This document shows positions 14,713-23,642 of a stretch of 64,000 nt of DNA, in pieces. The stretch lies in NCBI GenBank assembly GCA_016218815.1, contig JACRCX010000019.1:1-64000 (forward strand), given 5' to 3'. The notes beneath the pieces are model-generated. The model was not told where the DNA came from, searched no databases, and was given only the letters and a program-made list of their open reading frames with translations. Position 1 is the first letter of the stretch. Every line of letters begins with the position of its first letter. The translations under genes and the position numbers were made by a program. The stretch comes from Deltaproteobacteria bacterium. Lineage in GTDB: Bacteria > Myxococcota_A > Polyangia > DRWM01 > JAAZOP01.

Positions 14713-15873
14713 ATGTGCAGGGTGGCGGTCGTGGTGATGGCGGCGGTGGCGGTGGGAGGGTGCGAGGCGGCGAGGGAGTGTCCGGACGGGTGCGGGTGCG
14801 ACGAGGCGGCGGAGGGGGAGGACGGGGGAGGCGGGGACGAGGGGGGAGAGGAGGAGGACGGGGCGGTGTGCGAGCCGGGGGACGCGGCGCCGGCGTCGGC
14901 GGAGATGTACGCGGCGATCCTGGAGCGGCTGACGACCGAAGTGCCGATGAACGAGGGGGACTGGGCGGAGGACTTCGGGGACGCGACGGCGTTCGCGCCG
15001 CCGGCGCTGTTGTCGGTGGGGTTGCGGACGTGCAACGAGGATCTGGTGGGGTTGGCGGTGCGGACGCTGGAGCACGAGGAGTTCCTGGTCCGGCACTTCC
15101 TGGAGGTGATGGACGGGCCGGGAGCGGCGGAGGTGTTGATCGGCGGGGTAGGGATGATCGAGGCGTATCGGTTGACGGGAGACGGGCGGTGGGCGGGGGT
15201 GGCCGACGACCTGATGATGTGGCTGGACGACACGGCGGCGCTGTTCGGGGACTACGTGTATTCGGCGTCGGTGGATGTGGATCCGTACGGGCCGACTGCG
15301 GTGACGGGGATCATCGCGGCGGAGCTGCTGCGGTACGTGGAGGTGGTCGACCCGCTGGACGAGGAGCGGGTGACGGCGGCGCTGCGGATTGCGGGAGGGA
15401 TCGACCGGAACGCGTGGGACGAGGCGGGCGGCTACTACCGGGCGCGGCCGGACGACGACCGGCTGGACCTGTACCCCAACGTGGCGATGATGATCGTGTG
15501 GACGTTGGCGCACCGGTTGACGGGGGACCCGGCGCACCTGGCGCGCGCCGAGGCATTGTTCGACGCGATCCAGCCGCTGCGGCTGGCGGCGCTGGGGGCG
15601 TATCATTCGTTGTACTCGTCGACGGTCCCGGACTACGTGTCGCTGTCGTCGCAGAACTACCTGGTGTTCGCGCTGCGTTTCCTGGACGAGGAGACGGGGA
15701 ACCCGCGGTACTCGGCGGAGGCGACGACGATCCTGGAGTTCATCGGGTCGCACCTGTATTCGAACGGGATGGCATGGCACCACTGGGAGAACGACGCGCG
15801 GGCGTCGTGGTACTGCACGGGGTGCAACTTCCAACTGTTGTACGATCTCTGGCTGCTGGAACCTACGGGATGA
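14713..15873 (+). CDS. Lipoprotein with alpha/alpha-barrel-like domain
   Basis: A 386-residue lipoprotein (lipobox VAVGGC, Cys about 17). After a short Glu/Gly/Asp-rich linker comes a helix-repeat domain with paired aromatic and acidic motifs (YGPTAVTGI, YPNVAMMIVW, SSQNYLVFAL, WYCTGCNFQLLYDL). This resembles (alpha/alpha)6-barrel glycan-active proteins, but no catalytic signature is certain. The ATG at 14713 gives the best signal peptide; an in-frame GTG at 14689 is possible. Its last 11 bases overlap the convergent GNAT gene. Confidence 0.65.
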   Translation: MCRVAVVVMAAVAVGGCEAARECPDGCGCDEAAEGEDGGGGDEGGEEEDGAVCEPGDAAPASAEMYAAILERLTTEVPMNEGDWAEDFGDATAFAPPALLSVGLRTCNEDLVGLAVRTLEHEEFLVRHFLEVMDGPGAAEVLIGGVGMIEAYRLTGDGRWAGVADDLMMWLDDTAALFGDYVYSASVDVDPYGPTAVTGIIAAELLRYVEVVDPLDEERVTAALRIAGGIDRNAWDEAGGYYRARPDDDRLDLYPNVAMMIVWTLAHRLTGDPAHLARAEALFDAIQPLRLAALGAYHSLYSSTVPDYVSLSSQNYLVFALRFLDEETGNPRYSAEATTILEFIGSHLYSNGMAWHHWENDARASWYCTGCNFQLLYDLWLLEPTG

Positions 15874-16462
15874 CCTCGAACTCCTTGTCGATGATCATGT
15901 CTTCCTGGCGGCGCCAGAGGTCGTAGACGTTGTGGGAGAGGAGGACGACGTTGTGTTTGTTGCCGCGCATGTCGGTGGCGTGGTCGCGGAGGATGGCCTC
16001 CTTGCGGAAGCCGTGGGTTTCGAGGATGCGGCGTTCGCGGCGCTGGCCGGTCAAGGTTTCGGCGACGACCTTGTCCAGGCCCATCTGAACGGCGAGCTCG
16101 ACGATGCGGCGGACGAGGTAGCCGGCGACGCCGCGGCCGCGGAAATCGGGGCGAACGGCGACGAGGATGTAGCCGACGAGGCGGGTCCAGCCGTGGAGGC
16201 GGCGGTAGAGGGAGACCTGGCCGACGATCTTGTCGTCGACGACGGCGATGAGGGCGAAGGTGCGGCCGGATTCGACGCCTGCGACCCAGCGCTCGGCTTG
16301 TACCGGGTTGGAGAGGTCCTCCTGGAAGAACAGGCGATCGCGTTCGGGCAGCATGCCGAAGAAGGAGCAGAAGGCGTCGCGATCGGAGACGGCGATGGGG
16401 CGGACGAGGAACTCGGTGCCGTCGGGCGAGGTATACGTCTCCGGGAACGAGAAGTGGTGCAT
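15863..16462 (-). CDS. GNAT-family N-acetyltransferase
   Basis: A 199-residue GCN5-related acetyltransferase. The acetyl-CoA loop is RPDFRGRGVAGYLV (about residues 110-123), after the beta-bulge segment GYILVAV. Substrate unknown. Its ATG shares one base with the korC stop, so it is the last gene of the kor operon; acetylation of an oxidoreductase subunit is an untested possibility. Confidence 0.82.
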   Translation of the reverse strand: MHHFSFPETYTSPDGTEFLVRPIAVSDRDAFCSFFGMLPERDRLFFQEDLSNPVQAERWVAGVESGRTFALIAVVDDKIVGQVSLYRRLHGWTRLVGYILVAVRPDFRGRGVAGYLVRRIVELAVQMGLDKVVAETLTGQRRERRILETHGFRKEAILRDHATDMRGNKHNVVLLSHNVYDLWRRQEDMIIDKEFEVIP

Positions 16463-17043
16463 CAGGCCTTGCCCTCCCCCGCGGGACCGCCGGTGATCAG
16501 CCGGCGGCCGTACTCGCAGCCCTTGTCGAACGCGGTGACGTTGAGGTGTTCGGTGCCCTTGGGCACGGAGTCCAGGACGGCCTTGCGCGCGGCATCGATG
16601 CCGACGAGTCCGGTGACGGCGGCGACGAAGCCGACCATCACGATGTTGAGCACCATCCTGCGGCGCAGCTCCTCGGCGATGCGCGTGGCGGGGATGCCGA
16701 AGCTGCGCAGATCGGGGCGCAGGTCGTGGACCTTGACGAGCTCCTCCTCGTAGACGAGCACGCCGCGGGGTGCGAGGTCGGGGGCGAAGCGTTCGAACGC
16801 CTCCTGGCTCATCGCCACCAGCACCTGGGGCCGCGCGACGTAGGGGTAGGCGATCGGCTGGTTGGAGAGGACGACCTGGGCGGAGCACGACCCGCCGCGA
16901 GCCTCGGGCCCGAAGCTCTGCACCAGGGTCGCGTGGCGGTTCTCGAAGATGGTGGCGCCCTTGCCGAGGATCATTCCGGCGAGGATGACGCCCTGTCCGC
17001 CGAAGCCCGCGATCCGGATCTCGCTCGTAGTGGCATCGCTCAT
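16462..17043 (-). CDS. korC: 2-oxoglutarate:ferredoxin oxidoreductase, gamma subunit
   Basis: A 193-residue gamma subunit with the N-terminal GFGGQGV motif and SFGPEARGG, both typical of KorC/PorC-type subunits that contact CoA. It lies 13 bases after korB and overlaps the GNAT gene by one base. With KorD, KorA and KorB it should form the enzyme that converts 2-oxoglutarate and CoA to succinyl-CoA, reducing ferredoxin. The exact 2-oxoacid is not provable from sequence. Confidence 0.88.
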   Translation of the reverse strand: MSDATTSEIRIAGFGGQGVILAGMILGKGATIFENRHATLVQSFGPEARGGSCSAQVVLSNQPIAYPYVARPQVLVAMSQEAFERFAPDLAPRGVLVYEEELVKVHDLRPDLRSFGIPATRIAEELRRRMVLNIVMVGFVAAVTGLVGIDAARKAVLDSVPKGTEHLNVTAFDKGCEYGRRLITGGPAGEGKA

Positions 17044-17056
17044 GGAGGCACCCGCC

Positions 17057-18025
17057 CTACCCTTCCGGACCGGCGAACAGGTCGGCCTCGGCCCGCGCGT
17101 CGATCTCCGGCTCGCCGTACGGCATGAAGTCGTCGCCGAGCTGCGCGCGCATGGTCTGGTTGTAGCGCTGGAGGAAGGCGGGGCGGTCGCGGTCGACGAA
17201 GTCGCCGACGGGGATCTGCCCCGGGGCGAGCGCGTCGAACGCGGTGTCGTGCGTGGCGGCGCCGTTCTTGACGACGCAGCGTTCCTTGAACATGCGCTCC
17301 ATGGCGAGCCCGTCGCCGACGCGGTTGCGGCGGCCGTAGAGGGTCGGGCAGGGCGAGAGGACCTCGACGAAGGAGAAGCCCTTCTTCTGGAGGGCCTTGG
17401 TGATGGACTTCTGGAGCTGGCGGACGTGGTAGGTGGTCCAGCGGGCGACGTAGACGGCGCCGGCGGAGTCGGCGAGATGGCAGAGGTTGAAGGGCTCCTC
17501 GAGGTTGCCGTAGGGGGTGGTGGTGGCGACGGCCTGGAGCGGGGTGGTCGGGGCGACCTGTCCGCCGGTCATGCCGTAGGTGAAGTTGTTGACGCAGATG
17601 ACGGTGAGGTCGACGTTGCGGCGGCCCGCGTGGATGAGGTGGTTGCCGCCAATGGCGGTCAGGTCGCCGTCGCCGGAGTAGACGACCACCTTGAGCTCGG
17701 GATTGGCGAGCTTGAGGCCGGTGGCGAACGGGATGGCGCGCCCGTGGGTGGTGTGGAAGGAGTCGAGCCGCAGGTAGCCGGCGACGCGGCCGGTGCAGCC
17801 GATGCCGGAGACGACGGAGATGCGGTCGAGGGGAATCTTGCAGGCGTCGACGGCGCGGGCGAAGCAGTTGACGCTGGTGCCGATGCCGCAGCCGGCGCAC
17901 CAGATGTGCGGCAGGCGATCGGTGCGCAGGAACTTGGTGACCGGGTTCTCCGGGGGCTCGCAGCCGGGCACCTCGGCCCGCGCCGGCCCCTCGGCATGTT
18001 CTCGAGTCGCAACGGGAGTCGTCAT
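17057..18025 (-). CDS. korB: 2-oxoglutarate:ferredoxin oxidoreductase, beta subunit
   Basis: A 322-residue thiamine-diphosphate-binding beta subunit. WCAGCGIG near residue 43 and GDGD...NN (SGDGDLTAIGG, then VNNFTYGMTGGQ) form the cofactor site. The length fits the two-domain KorB type, without a fused iron-sulfur domain. ATG overlaps the korA stop by 4 bases, so the subunits are probably co-translated. Confidence 0.9.
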   Translation of the reverse strand: MTTPVATREHAEGPARAEVPGCEPPENPVTKFLRTDRLPHIWCAGCGIGTSVNCFARAVDACKIPLDRISVVSGIGCTGRVAGYLRLDSFHTTHGRAIPFATGLKLANPELKVVVYSGDGDLTAIGGNHLIHAGRRNVDLTVICVNNFTYGMTGGQVAPTTPLQAVATTTPYGNLEEPFNLCHLADSAGAVYVARWTTYHVRQLQKSITKALQKKGFSFVEVLSPCPTLYGRRNRVGDGLAMERMFKERCVVKNGAATHDTAFDALAPGQIPVGDFVDRDRPAFLQRYNQTMRAQLGDDFMPYGEPEIDARAEADLFAGPEG

Positions 18026-19182
18026 TTGCCGGCCTCCAGGATCGCCTCGACGATGACCCCCACCTCGTGCACCGTCCCCCCTGCGTGACCGATCGGCACG
18101 ACCTTGGCGCGTCCGCGAACGACGCGCTCGACCTCGAGCACGAGCTGTCCGAGGTTCAGCTCGGGGACGACGATGCTGCGGACGCGTCCGCCGAGCACCT
18201 GGTCGATGAGGTGTTCGGGGAACGGCCAGATGGTCTTGAGGCGGAGCTGACCGACCTTGGCCCCGTGCTCGCGCGCCACCTCCACCGCGCGGTGGACGAC
18301 GCGCGAGGTGATCCCGTAGCTGACGACGACGACCTCGGCGTCGTCGAGCCAGCGGCCCTCGTACAGGGCGACGTCGCGGGAAGCGAGGCGGATCTTGTCG
18401 ACGAGGCGGCGGACGAGCTTCTCCTGGGCGGCGGCGGTCATGACGGGATAGCCGCGCTCGTCGTGAGTCAGCCCGGTGATGTGGAAGCGATGTCCCATGC
18501 CGGCCTTGACCATTTCGGGGACCATGTTTTCGCCGGGCAGGTACGGGAGGTATTCGCCCGGCTTCTTTTCGGTCAGCTTCCGCGGAACGACCTCGATCTC
18601 GTCGGCGGGGGGGATGACGACCTTCTCGAGCATGTGGCCGATGCACTCGTCGAGCAGCAGCATCACGGGAGTGCGGTAGCGTTCGGCGAGGTTGAAGGCG
18701 GTGACGGCGAGATCAAAGGCCTCCTGTGGGGAGTTGGGGCAGAGGGCGATGATGCCGTAGTCGCCGTGGGAGCCCCAGCGGGCCTGCATGACGTCGGCCT
18801 GGCCGGGCAGCGTGGGGAGGCCGGTGGAGGGGCCGCCGCGCTGGACGTTGACGAAGACGCAGGGTGTCTCGGTCATGGCGGCGTAGCCGATGTGCTCGGC
18901 CATGAGGGAGATGCCGGGGCCGGAGGAGACGGTGATGGCCTTGGCGCCGGCCCAGACGGCGCCCTGGATGGCGATGGAGGAGGCGATCTCGTCCTCCATC
19001 TGGATGAAGAGGCCGCCGACGAAGGGGAAGCGCGACGCGAGCCGTTCGACGACCTCGGTGGAGGGCGTGATGGGGTAGCCGGCGGCGAAGCGGCAGCCGG
19101 CGGCGATGGCGCCTTCGGCGGCGGCGAAGTCGCCGTCGATGAAGTGGACGCCGGTCAGGACGCCGATGCGATCGGCTTGCAT
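18022..19182 (-). CDS. korA: 2-oxoglutarate:ferredoxin oxidoreductase, alpha subunit
   Basis: A 386-residue alpha subunit. YPITPSTE near residue 36, the EDEIAS motif, and [11 protein letters not shown] are hallmarks of the alpha domain, followed by the C-terminal domain II (LKTIWPFP). No gamma domain is fused at the N-terminus, consistent with a separate korC. Its start lies inside the 3' end of korD (28-base overlap in another frame). Confidence 0.9.
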   Translation of the reverse strand: MQADRIGVLTGVHFIDGDFAAAEGAIAAGCRFAAGYPITPSTEVVERLASRFPFVGGLFIQMEDEIASSIAIQGAVWAGAKAITVSSGPGISLMAEHIGYAAMTETPCVFVNVQRGGPSTGLPTLPGQADVMQARWGSHGDYGIIALCPNSPQEAFDLAVTAFNLAERYRTPVMLLLDECIGHMLEKVVIPPADEIEVVPRKLTEKKPGEYLPYLPGENMVPEMVKAGMGHRFHITGLTHDERGYPVMTAAAQEKLVRRLVDKIRLASRDVALYEGRWLDDAEVVVVSYGITSRVVHRAVEVAREHGAKVGQLRLKTIWPFPEHLIDQVLGGRVRSIVVPELNLGQLVLEVERVVRGRAKVVPIGHAGGTVHEVGVIVEAILEAGK

Positions 19183-19454
19183 GCCGCCCTCCGCCGCACC
19201 CCGTAGACCGCGAAGTCGGGGCAGAACATGCCGCAGAGGTCGCAGCCGTTGCACGCCTCGGGCTTCGCGACGAGCGGGTAGTGGTAGCCCTTGGGGTTGT
19301 AGTCGTGCGACATTTCCAGCACGTGCGTCGGGCAGAACTCGACGCAGAACCCGCAACCCTTGCAGCGTTCGCGCAGGACGTAGACGTCCCCTTTGGCCGG
19401 CCCCTTGGGGGGCGGCTTGGGGGGGGTTCGTTCGTCGCTGGATCCGTCAGGCAT
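19155..19454 (-). CDS. korD: Ferredoxin-like delta subunit of 2-oxoacid oxidoreductase
   Basis: A 99-residue 2x[4Fe-4S] protein with [12 protein letters not shown] and [13 protein letters not shown] Pro/Lys-rich N-terminus precedes the domain. The ATG at 19454 is chosen because GGGGAG lies 7 bases before it; an in-frame ATG at 19511 has no ribosome site and overlaps the putative -35. It passes electrons from the TPP site to ferredoxin. Confidence 0.85.
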   Translation of the reverse strand: MPDGSSDERTPPKPPPKGPAKGDVYVLRERCKGCGFCVEFCPTHVLEMSHDYNPKGYHYPLVAKPEACNGCDLCGMFCPDFAVYGVRRRAACKPIASAS

Positions 19455-19490
19455 CAGGCGCTCCCCGTCTCCCCCGGACGGGGGCTGGGG

Positions 19491-19516
19491 ATAGTAGGGT
19501 GGGGCATCCATGTCAA
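19491..19516 (-). promoter_or_regulatory. Candidate kor operon promoter
   Basis: On the minus strand a perfect TTGACA and a TACTAT box followed by CCCC, the same -10 context as at 34687. The spacer is only 14 bases, shorter than ideal, so one box may be fortuitous. Confidence 0.35.
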
Positions 19517-19977
19517 CCGCGACTTGGGGAGAAGGTCGGGGGACAAGAGGGGGTCGGGGGTCGGGGGCTGGCAGGAAGAGGGAGAGGCGAGTCGGTGGGG
19601 CGTGCCGCGCGGAGGCGGTTCGTGAGGGCCTTCTGGAGGCCGCGTAGCATGCGACCGACGCGGCGGCCAAGGCTCCGCAGGGGCTCCGCAAAGGGCGGTT
19701 CGACGTAGCCGAGGCGCACCACGATCTCCAGTTGCGTTTCCCACTCGGCGAGCGAGCCGAGGGAAAAGCCCAGATGCCGGAGGAAGTCCCTTGTGGAGGG
19801 GCGTTCGTGGCCTTCGGCGATGTTCGAGGCGACGGAGACGGCAGCGCGCTCGAGCTGGCTGCAGAGCCCGAAGCGTTCGCTCGCCGGCAGCTTCCTGGTC
19901 AGGCGATAGGTTCCTTCGACGAGGTCCATCGCTTCACGCCACACGTCCAGATCCAAGTAGCTCGAGACCTTCTTCAT
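19513..19977 (-). CDS. Four-helix bundle protein (23S rRNA intervening-sequence type)
   Basis: A 154-residue protein. Its first 120 residues match the S23/four-helix-bundle family: [12 protein letters not shown] at the start, [29 protein letters not shown] and a long helix with [12 protein letters not shown]. The family is widespread and linked to rRNA intervening sequences or accessory elements; its job is unknown. The Pro/Ser-rich last 30 residues are encoded by heptad-repeat DNA, so the natural stop was probably lost into the repeat. Confidence 0.75.
   Translation of the reverse strand: MKKVSSYLDLDVWREAMDLVEGTYRLTRKLPASERFGLCSQLERAAVSVASNIAEGHERPSTRDFLRHLGFSLGSLAEWETQLEIVVRLGYVEPPFAEPLRSLGRRVGRMLRGLQKALTNRLRAARPTDSPLPLPASPRPPTPSCPPTFSPSRG
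19550..19570. repeat. Heptanucleotide repeat GGGGTCG
   Basis: Three heptads, GGGGTCG twice then GGGGCTG, inside the 3' end of the four-helix gene. Confidence 0.6.
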
Positions 19978-20089
19978 GACTCCACCTCCTGCCCCCCGGT
20001 TTCCAGATTCCGTTCCACTTCCGCGTCTGCCAGCACCCAGTCCCCAGACTTCCGATGCCCTCCCGTCCGGTTCTGCCAGCCCCCGACCC

Positions 20090-20117
20090 CCCCTCGACGG
20101 GCTCGGGGCAAGCCCGA
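20090..20117. repeat. REP-like palindromic element, copy 1
   Basis: A 28-base element containing the hairpin CGGGCT-CGGGGCA-AGCCCG, identical to 21066-21093. On the minus strand it reads as the peptide CPEPVEG, a hallmark of widespread REP-type repeats that are often translated by mistake. It lies between the four-helix and radC genes. Confidence 0.7.
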
Positions 20118-20139
20118 TCCCCGACCCCCTCTTGTCCCT

Positions 20140-20913
20140 TCAACCCGATTGATCCCCCATCTTGCCCAAGTCCCTCAGGCTCGCGTAGGCGTCGCGGGCG
20201 ACGATCAGGTGGTCGAGGACGGGGATGCCGAGGAGGCGGCCGGCGGCGACGAGGCGTTCGGTGAGCGTTTCGTCTTCGGGGCTGGGAGAGGGGTCGCCGG
20301 AGGGGTGGTTGTGGACGAGGAGCGCGGCGGCGGCGCGGCGGCGCACGAGCGGGGCGAAGACCTCGCGAGGGTGGACCAGGCAGGTGGACAGCGAGCCGAG
20401 GGCGACGCGATGGAAGGAGAGGAGGCGGTTGCGGGCATCGAGCGCGACGACGAAGAACTCCTCGCGGGTGCGGCGTGCGAGGCGGGGACCGAGCTGCGCC
20501 CAGGCGTCGGCGGAGCAGCGAAGGGCGGGTGGAGGAGGAGCGCGGCGGCAGCGGCGCAGGCGACGGAGAATCTCGTGCGCGACATCAGCACGGAGACTCG
20601 GGGGGAGCTTCCCGATCCGGCCCGGGTCCCGTGCGGTGGACCCGATCCCGGCCGGAGGGTGATCGGAATCGTGCGGAGGCGGGACAGCGGCAGTGGCGTC
20701 GCCGGCAAGCAACGCGACCAGCGCGTCATCGGGCCAGTCGCTCGGCGCACCGAGGGTCGACGCGACGGGCGCCCGCTGTGCCCCTGGAACGGAACTACGG
20801 CCGAGGGTGGAACTTCGCCCGAAGGCAATGCCGTCGGGGACGCGGCCCGCAGCCGCCTTGGCGCCGGGGGGCGCCTGAAGGTCGACGGCCGTGACGGTCG
20901 ACTCGTCGTTCAT
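20140..20913 (-). CDS. radC: RadC-like JAMM protein
   Basis: A 257-residue protein. The C-terminal RadC/MPN domain has EEFFVVALD, VHPREVFAP, HNHPSGDPSPSPEDE and GIPVLDH, so the JAMM metal ligands are present. RadC-family proteins are found on chromosomes and mobile elements; the old DNA-repair label is weakly supported. The first 100 residues lack the usual helix-hairpin-helix and are low-complexity, so the true start may be further in. It is not part of the ubiquitin-like operon 8 kb away. Confidence 0.75.
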   Translation of the reverse strand: MNDESTVTAVDLQAPPGAKAAAGRVPDGIAFGRSSTLGRSSVPGAQRAPVASTLGAPSDWPDDALVALLAGDATAAVPPPHDSDHPPAGIGSTARDPGRIGKLPPSLRADVAHEILRRLRRCRRAPPPPALRCSADAWAQLGPRLARRTREEFFVVALDARNRLLSFHRVALGSLSTCLVHPREVFAPLVRRRAAAALLVHNHPSGDPSPSPEDETLTERLVAAGRLLGIPVLDHLIVARDAYASLRDLGKMGDQSG

Positions 20914-21065
20914 GGCCGCCGTGGACTGCGAGCCCTATGCCGCATTCGTGCGGAACACGGGCCGCGGAATCGCAGCGCATGTGCGCCGCTCCGCCGGCGG
21001 GCCGGCGGCGCCCGCCACTCCCCGACCGCCGTTCCCCCCGGTTCCTGTTCTGCCAGACCCCGATC

Positions 21066-21093
21066 CCCCTCGACGGGCTCGGGGCAAGCCCGA
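21066..21093. repeat. REP-like palindromic element, copy 2
   Basis: Identical over 28 bases to 20090-20117, the only exact long repeat I found in the window. The two copies flank radC in the same orientation. Confidence 0.7.
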
Positions 21094-21118
21094 CCCCCGA
21101 CCCCCGACCCCCGACCCC
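21091..21118. repeat. Heptanucleotide repeat CGACCCC x4
   Basis: Four perfect CGACCCC units start at the edge of REP copy 2. Looser heptads such as CCCAGTC continue to about 21150. Otherwise the 283 bases between radC and the next gene hold nothing I can identify. Confidence 0.75.
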
Positions 21119-21196
21119 TTCTTGTCCCCGTCTCCCGGCCCCCAGTCCCCGTGGAACCGTTGATCCCCGGCCCGCAATCGGCGATACGTTCGACCG

Positions 21197-22555
21197 ATGG
21201 CCCCAATCCCGCGTCCCCGCCCCCGACCCCCCGCCTGGCTGCTCGTCGCAACCGCGCTGGTTGCGTGCCGGGGAACGGGCGAGTTGGGCGGCAAGGGGCG
21301 GGGGGAATCGGCGGCGCGGGACGGCGGGTCGGACGAGGCGGCGGCGAGGCGGGCGGAGGAAGCGGGGGAGACGGGGGGAGGGGACGGCGGGGGGGAGACG
21401 ACGGACGCGGGGGATGGGGAGGCCGAAGCGGAGGCGGCAGCGCCGACTCCGCAGCGCGAGAAGGGGGACGGGTTCCGGTCGTTCCGGGCGGGGCGGTACC
21501 GAACGGGGCGGGCGAATGGGAGGGTGCCGCGAGCGCCGGTGCTGCGCTGGGAGCACACGGTGGGCGGCGAGATCCGGGCGCAGCCGGTCATCGCGCCGGA
21601 CGGGACGATCGTCGTCGCGTCGCTGGGCGGGACGATTGCGGGGGTGGGGCCGGGCGGCGAGCGGAAGTGGACGTTCGAGCCGGGGGACCGGATCTACTCG
21701 ACGCCGTTCATCGACGGCGACGGGATCATCTACGTGGGTGCGGACACGGACTCCTTGTACGCGTTGGGGCCGGGTGGGATGCCGAAGTGGACGATCCTGC
21801 CGGCCGAGGACACGGAGAAGCCCGAGCTGCACGATGTGGACACGGCGCCGATCGTGCGGGGTGACGTGGGATTCGTGGGCGCGGGGTTGTACGTGTACGC
21901 CTTCGACGTGCGGGGGACGGTACGGTGGCGAACGGTTTTGGGGAACAAGGTCTTCTCGTCGCCGGCGCTGCTGCCGGACGGGACGGTCGTGGTCGGGTCG
22001 CAGGACGACAAGGTGTGGGCGTTGCGGCCGGCGGGCGCCGTGCGGTGGACCTACGAGACCGCGGCCGACGTGGACGGCACGCCGGCGGTGGACGAGCTGC
22101 GGGAGACGATCTACGTCGGCGGGGACGACGGCAAGGTGCATGCGATCTCGTTCGGGGGGAAGCGGCGGTGGACGGTCGACGCGGGGGGGTTCGTGCGGAG
22201 CGGCGTGGGGGTCGATGCCGAGGGCCGGGTGTACGTGACGACGTTCGGGCCGGTGGCGCGGCTGATGGCAATTGACGGAGAGGGGGGCTGGGTGCGGTGG
22301 ACGGTCGATGCGGGGACGGGTCCGACGGCGGAGTACGGGATCCGGTCGTCGCCGGTGGTCGATCCGGAGGGGGTGGTGCTGTTCGGCGCGCCGGGGGGAT
22401 TCGTGCGGGCGGTGTCGAGCGAAGGGGAGGAGCTGTGGACGTTCCGGGTACCCGACGACGTGGACTCGGGTCCGATCCTGGGGGACGACGGGACGGTGTA
22501 CTTCGGCTGCGACGACGGGGTGCTGCGCGCGATCGGGGACCCTGCTAGCGGATGA
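21197..22555 (+). CDS. PQQ-like beta-propeller lipoprotein
   Basis: A 452-residue protein. The signal peptide ends in a lipobox (LVAC, Cys24); a Gly/Glu/Asp-rich linker runs to about 85. The rest is a beta-propeller of PQQ/BamB-like blades, each with a strand such as IYVGADTDSLYAL or VYFGCDDGVLRAI preceded by KWT/RWT. Such propellers serve as scaffolds or in outer-membrane assembly; with the acidic linker a surface or periplasmic scaffold is likely. A TTGATC/GATACG pair ends about 8 bases before the ATG, suggesting little or no leader. The 3' end overlaps lolA by 11 bases. Confidence 0.78.
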   Translation: MAPIPRPRPRPPAWLLVATALVACRGTGELGGKGRGESAARDGGSDEAAARRAEEAGETGGGDGGGETTDAGDGEAEAEAAAPTPQREKGDGFRSFRAGRYRTGRANGRVPRAPVLRWEHTVGGEIRAQPVIAPDGTIVVASLGGTIAGVGPGGERKWTFEPGDRIYSTPFIDGDGIIYVGADTDSLYALGPGGMPKWTILPAEDTEKPELHDVDTAPIVRGDVGFVGAGLYVYAFDVRGTVRWRTVLGNKVFSSPALLPDGTVVVGSQDDKVWALRPAGAVRWTYETAADVDGTPAVDELRETIYVGGDDGKVHAISFGGKRRWTVDAGGFVRSGVGVDAEGRVYVTTFGPVARLMAIDGEGGWVRWTVDAGTGPTAEYGIRSSPVVDPEGVVLFGAPGGFVRAVSSEGEELWTFRVPDDVDSGPILGDDGTVYFGCDDGVLRAIGDPASG

Positions 22556-23489
22556 CGCGGGCGCCTTCGGGGCGGACGAAGCGGAACTGGCTGGCCGGGA
22601 TGTCGCCGTTGAGCGTGATGCCGGCGAATTCGATGGAGTTGGTGTTGCCGGAGTGGTCGAAGACGACGGTGCGCACGACCTGGAAGCTGGAGCGGTCCAC
22701 GAGGAAGACCAGGCGGGAGTATTGCGACGAGGGGGTTTTGGGGCGAAGTTCGAGCACGTAGCGGTCGGGCGAGGTGTCGGCACCTTCCTCGACCAGGCGG
22801 ACGTCGAACTCGGTGGCGAGCGAGCCGGAGCCGAGCAGGAACGAGACCGCGCTGGGCAGGTCGGTGTCCGACAGGGACTGCTCGAAGACCTGGTTGTCCT
22901 CCGGCTCGTAGGCCCACAAGGTGGTGCCGTCGGAGACGATGAGCTTGCGCTCCGGATCGTGGTACTCCCAGCGCATCTTGCCCGGCTTCTGGAGGTAGAC
23001 GACGCCGGTCGCCTCCTTGGAGCGCTCGGGGTTCAGGCGATGCCGGAAGACCTGGCGGAAGTTGGCCTGGAACGAGGTCGTGCCGTCGTACAGCTCCTGG
23101 ACGCGTGTGATGATCTGGTCGGCGGTGAGCTCGCCTTCGGCGGGCGCGGCCTCGGCGGGGGCGGCGGGCGTCGCGTCGGCAGGCGGGGTGGCGGTACCGG
23201 CGTCCGCAGCCGTGGTTGCGGCGTCGGTCTTGGCGGCGATTGTCGGCGAAGACGGCTTGGCGGCGGTCGCGTCCGTGGGGGACGCAGCCACGTCGGCCGA
23301 TCCCGCCGGCGGTGCCGCGGCGACCTCTGCGTGCGGCGCGGCCGGAGGGCGGGGCCGCGCGGGGCGCGACGCGGCGACCTCGACGGTCGTGGGGGCCGTG
23401 ACGGCCGGCTTCTGGAGCGGCTCCACGGGAGCTGACCACACGGGATAACCCATCAGCGACAGAACGTAGGCGACCAGGATCTTGCTCAT
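22545..23489 (-). CDS. lolA: Outer-membrane lipoprotein carrier LolA
   Basis: A 314-residue periplasmic chaperone that carries lipoproteins to the outer membrane. The LolA domain occupies about 118-314: ITRVQELYDGTTSFQANFRQ, GVVYLQKPGKMRWEY and LWAYEPEDNQVF are classic. Between signal peptide and domain lies an unusual Ala/Pro/Thr-rich spacer of about 90 residues, as if the chaperone were held away from the membrane. The start at 23489 follows GGTGGAGAAG. The many lipoproteins in this window would be clients. Confidence 0.85.
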   Translation of the reverse strand: MSKILVAYVLSLMGYPVWSAPVEPLQKPAVTAPTTVEVAASRPARPRPPAAPHAEVAAAPPAGSADVAASPTDATAAKPSSPTIAAKTDAATTAADAGTATPPADATPAAPAEAAPAEGELTADQIITRVQELYDGTTSFQANFRQVFRHRLNPERSKEATGVVYLQKPGKMRWEYHDPERKLIVSDGTTLWAYEPEDNQVFEQSLSDTDLPSAVSFLLGSGSLATEFDVRLVEEGADTSPDRYVLELRPKTPSSQYSRLVFLVDRSSFQVVRTVVFDHSGNTNSIEFAGITLNGDIPASQFRFVRPEGARVIR

Positions 23490-23642
23490 CTTCTCCACCC
23501 GCTGTCCCGGGCCCGCCTTCGTCCTCGGCCTCCCGGGCGGCCCGTCCACCATATCACGGGCCGGGGGATTGGACTCGTGTGCGCCTCCGCAGATTCAAGC
23601 CGGGGGCCTCGATCACCATCACGGCCGCCGAGCCCCGGGGGA

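Noticed and set aside
20140..20913. RadC-like JAMM protein as part of the ubiquitin-like system
   Set aside because: It is 8 kb away, on the other strand, and has RadC-specific motifs.
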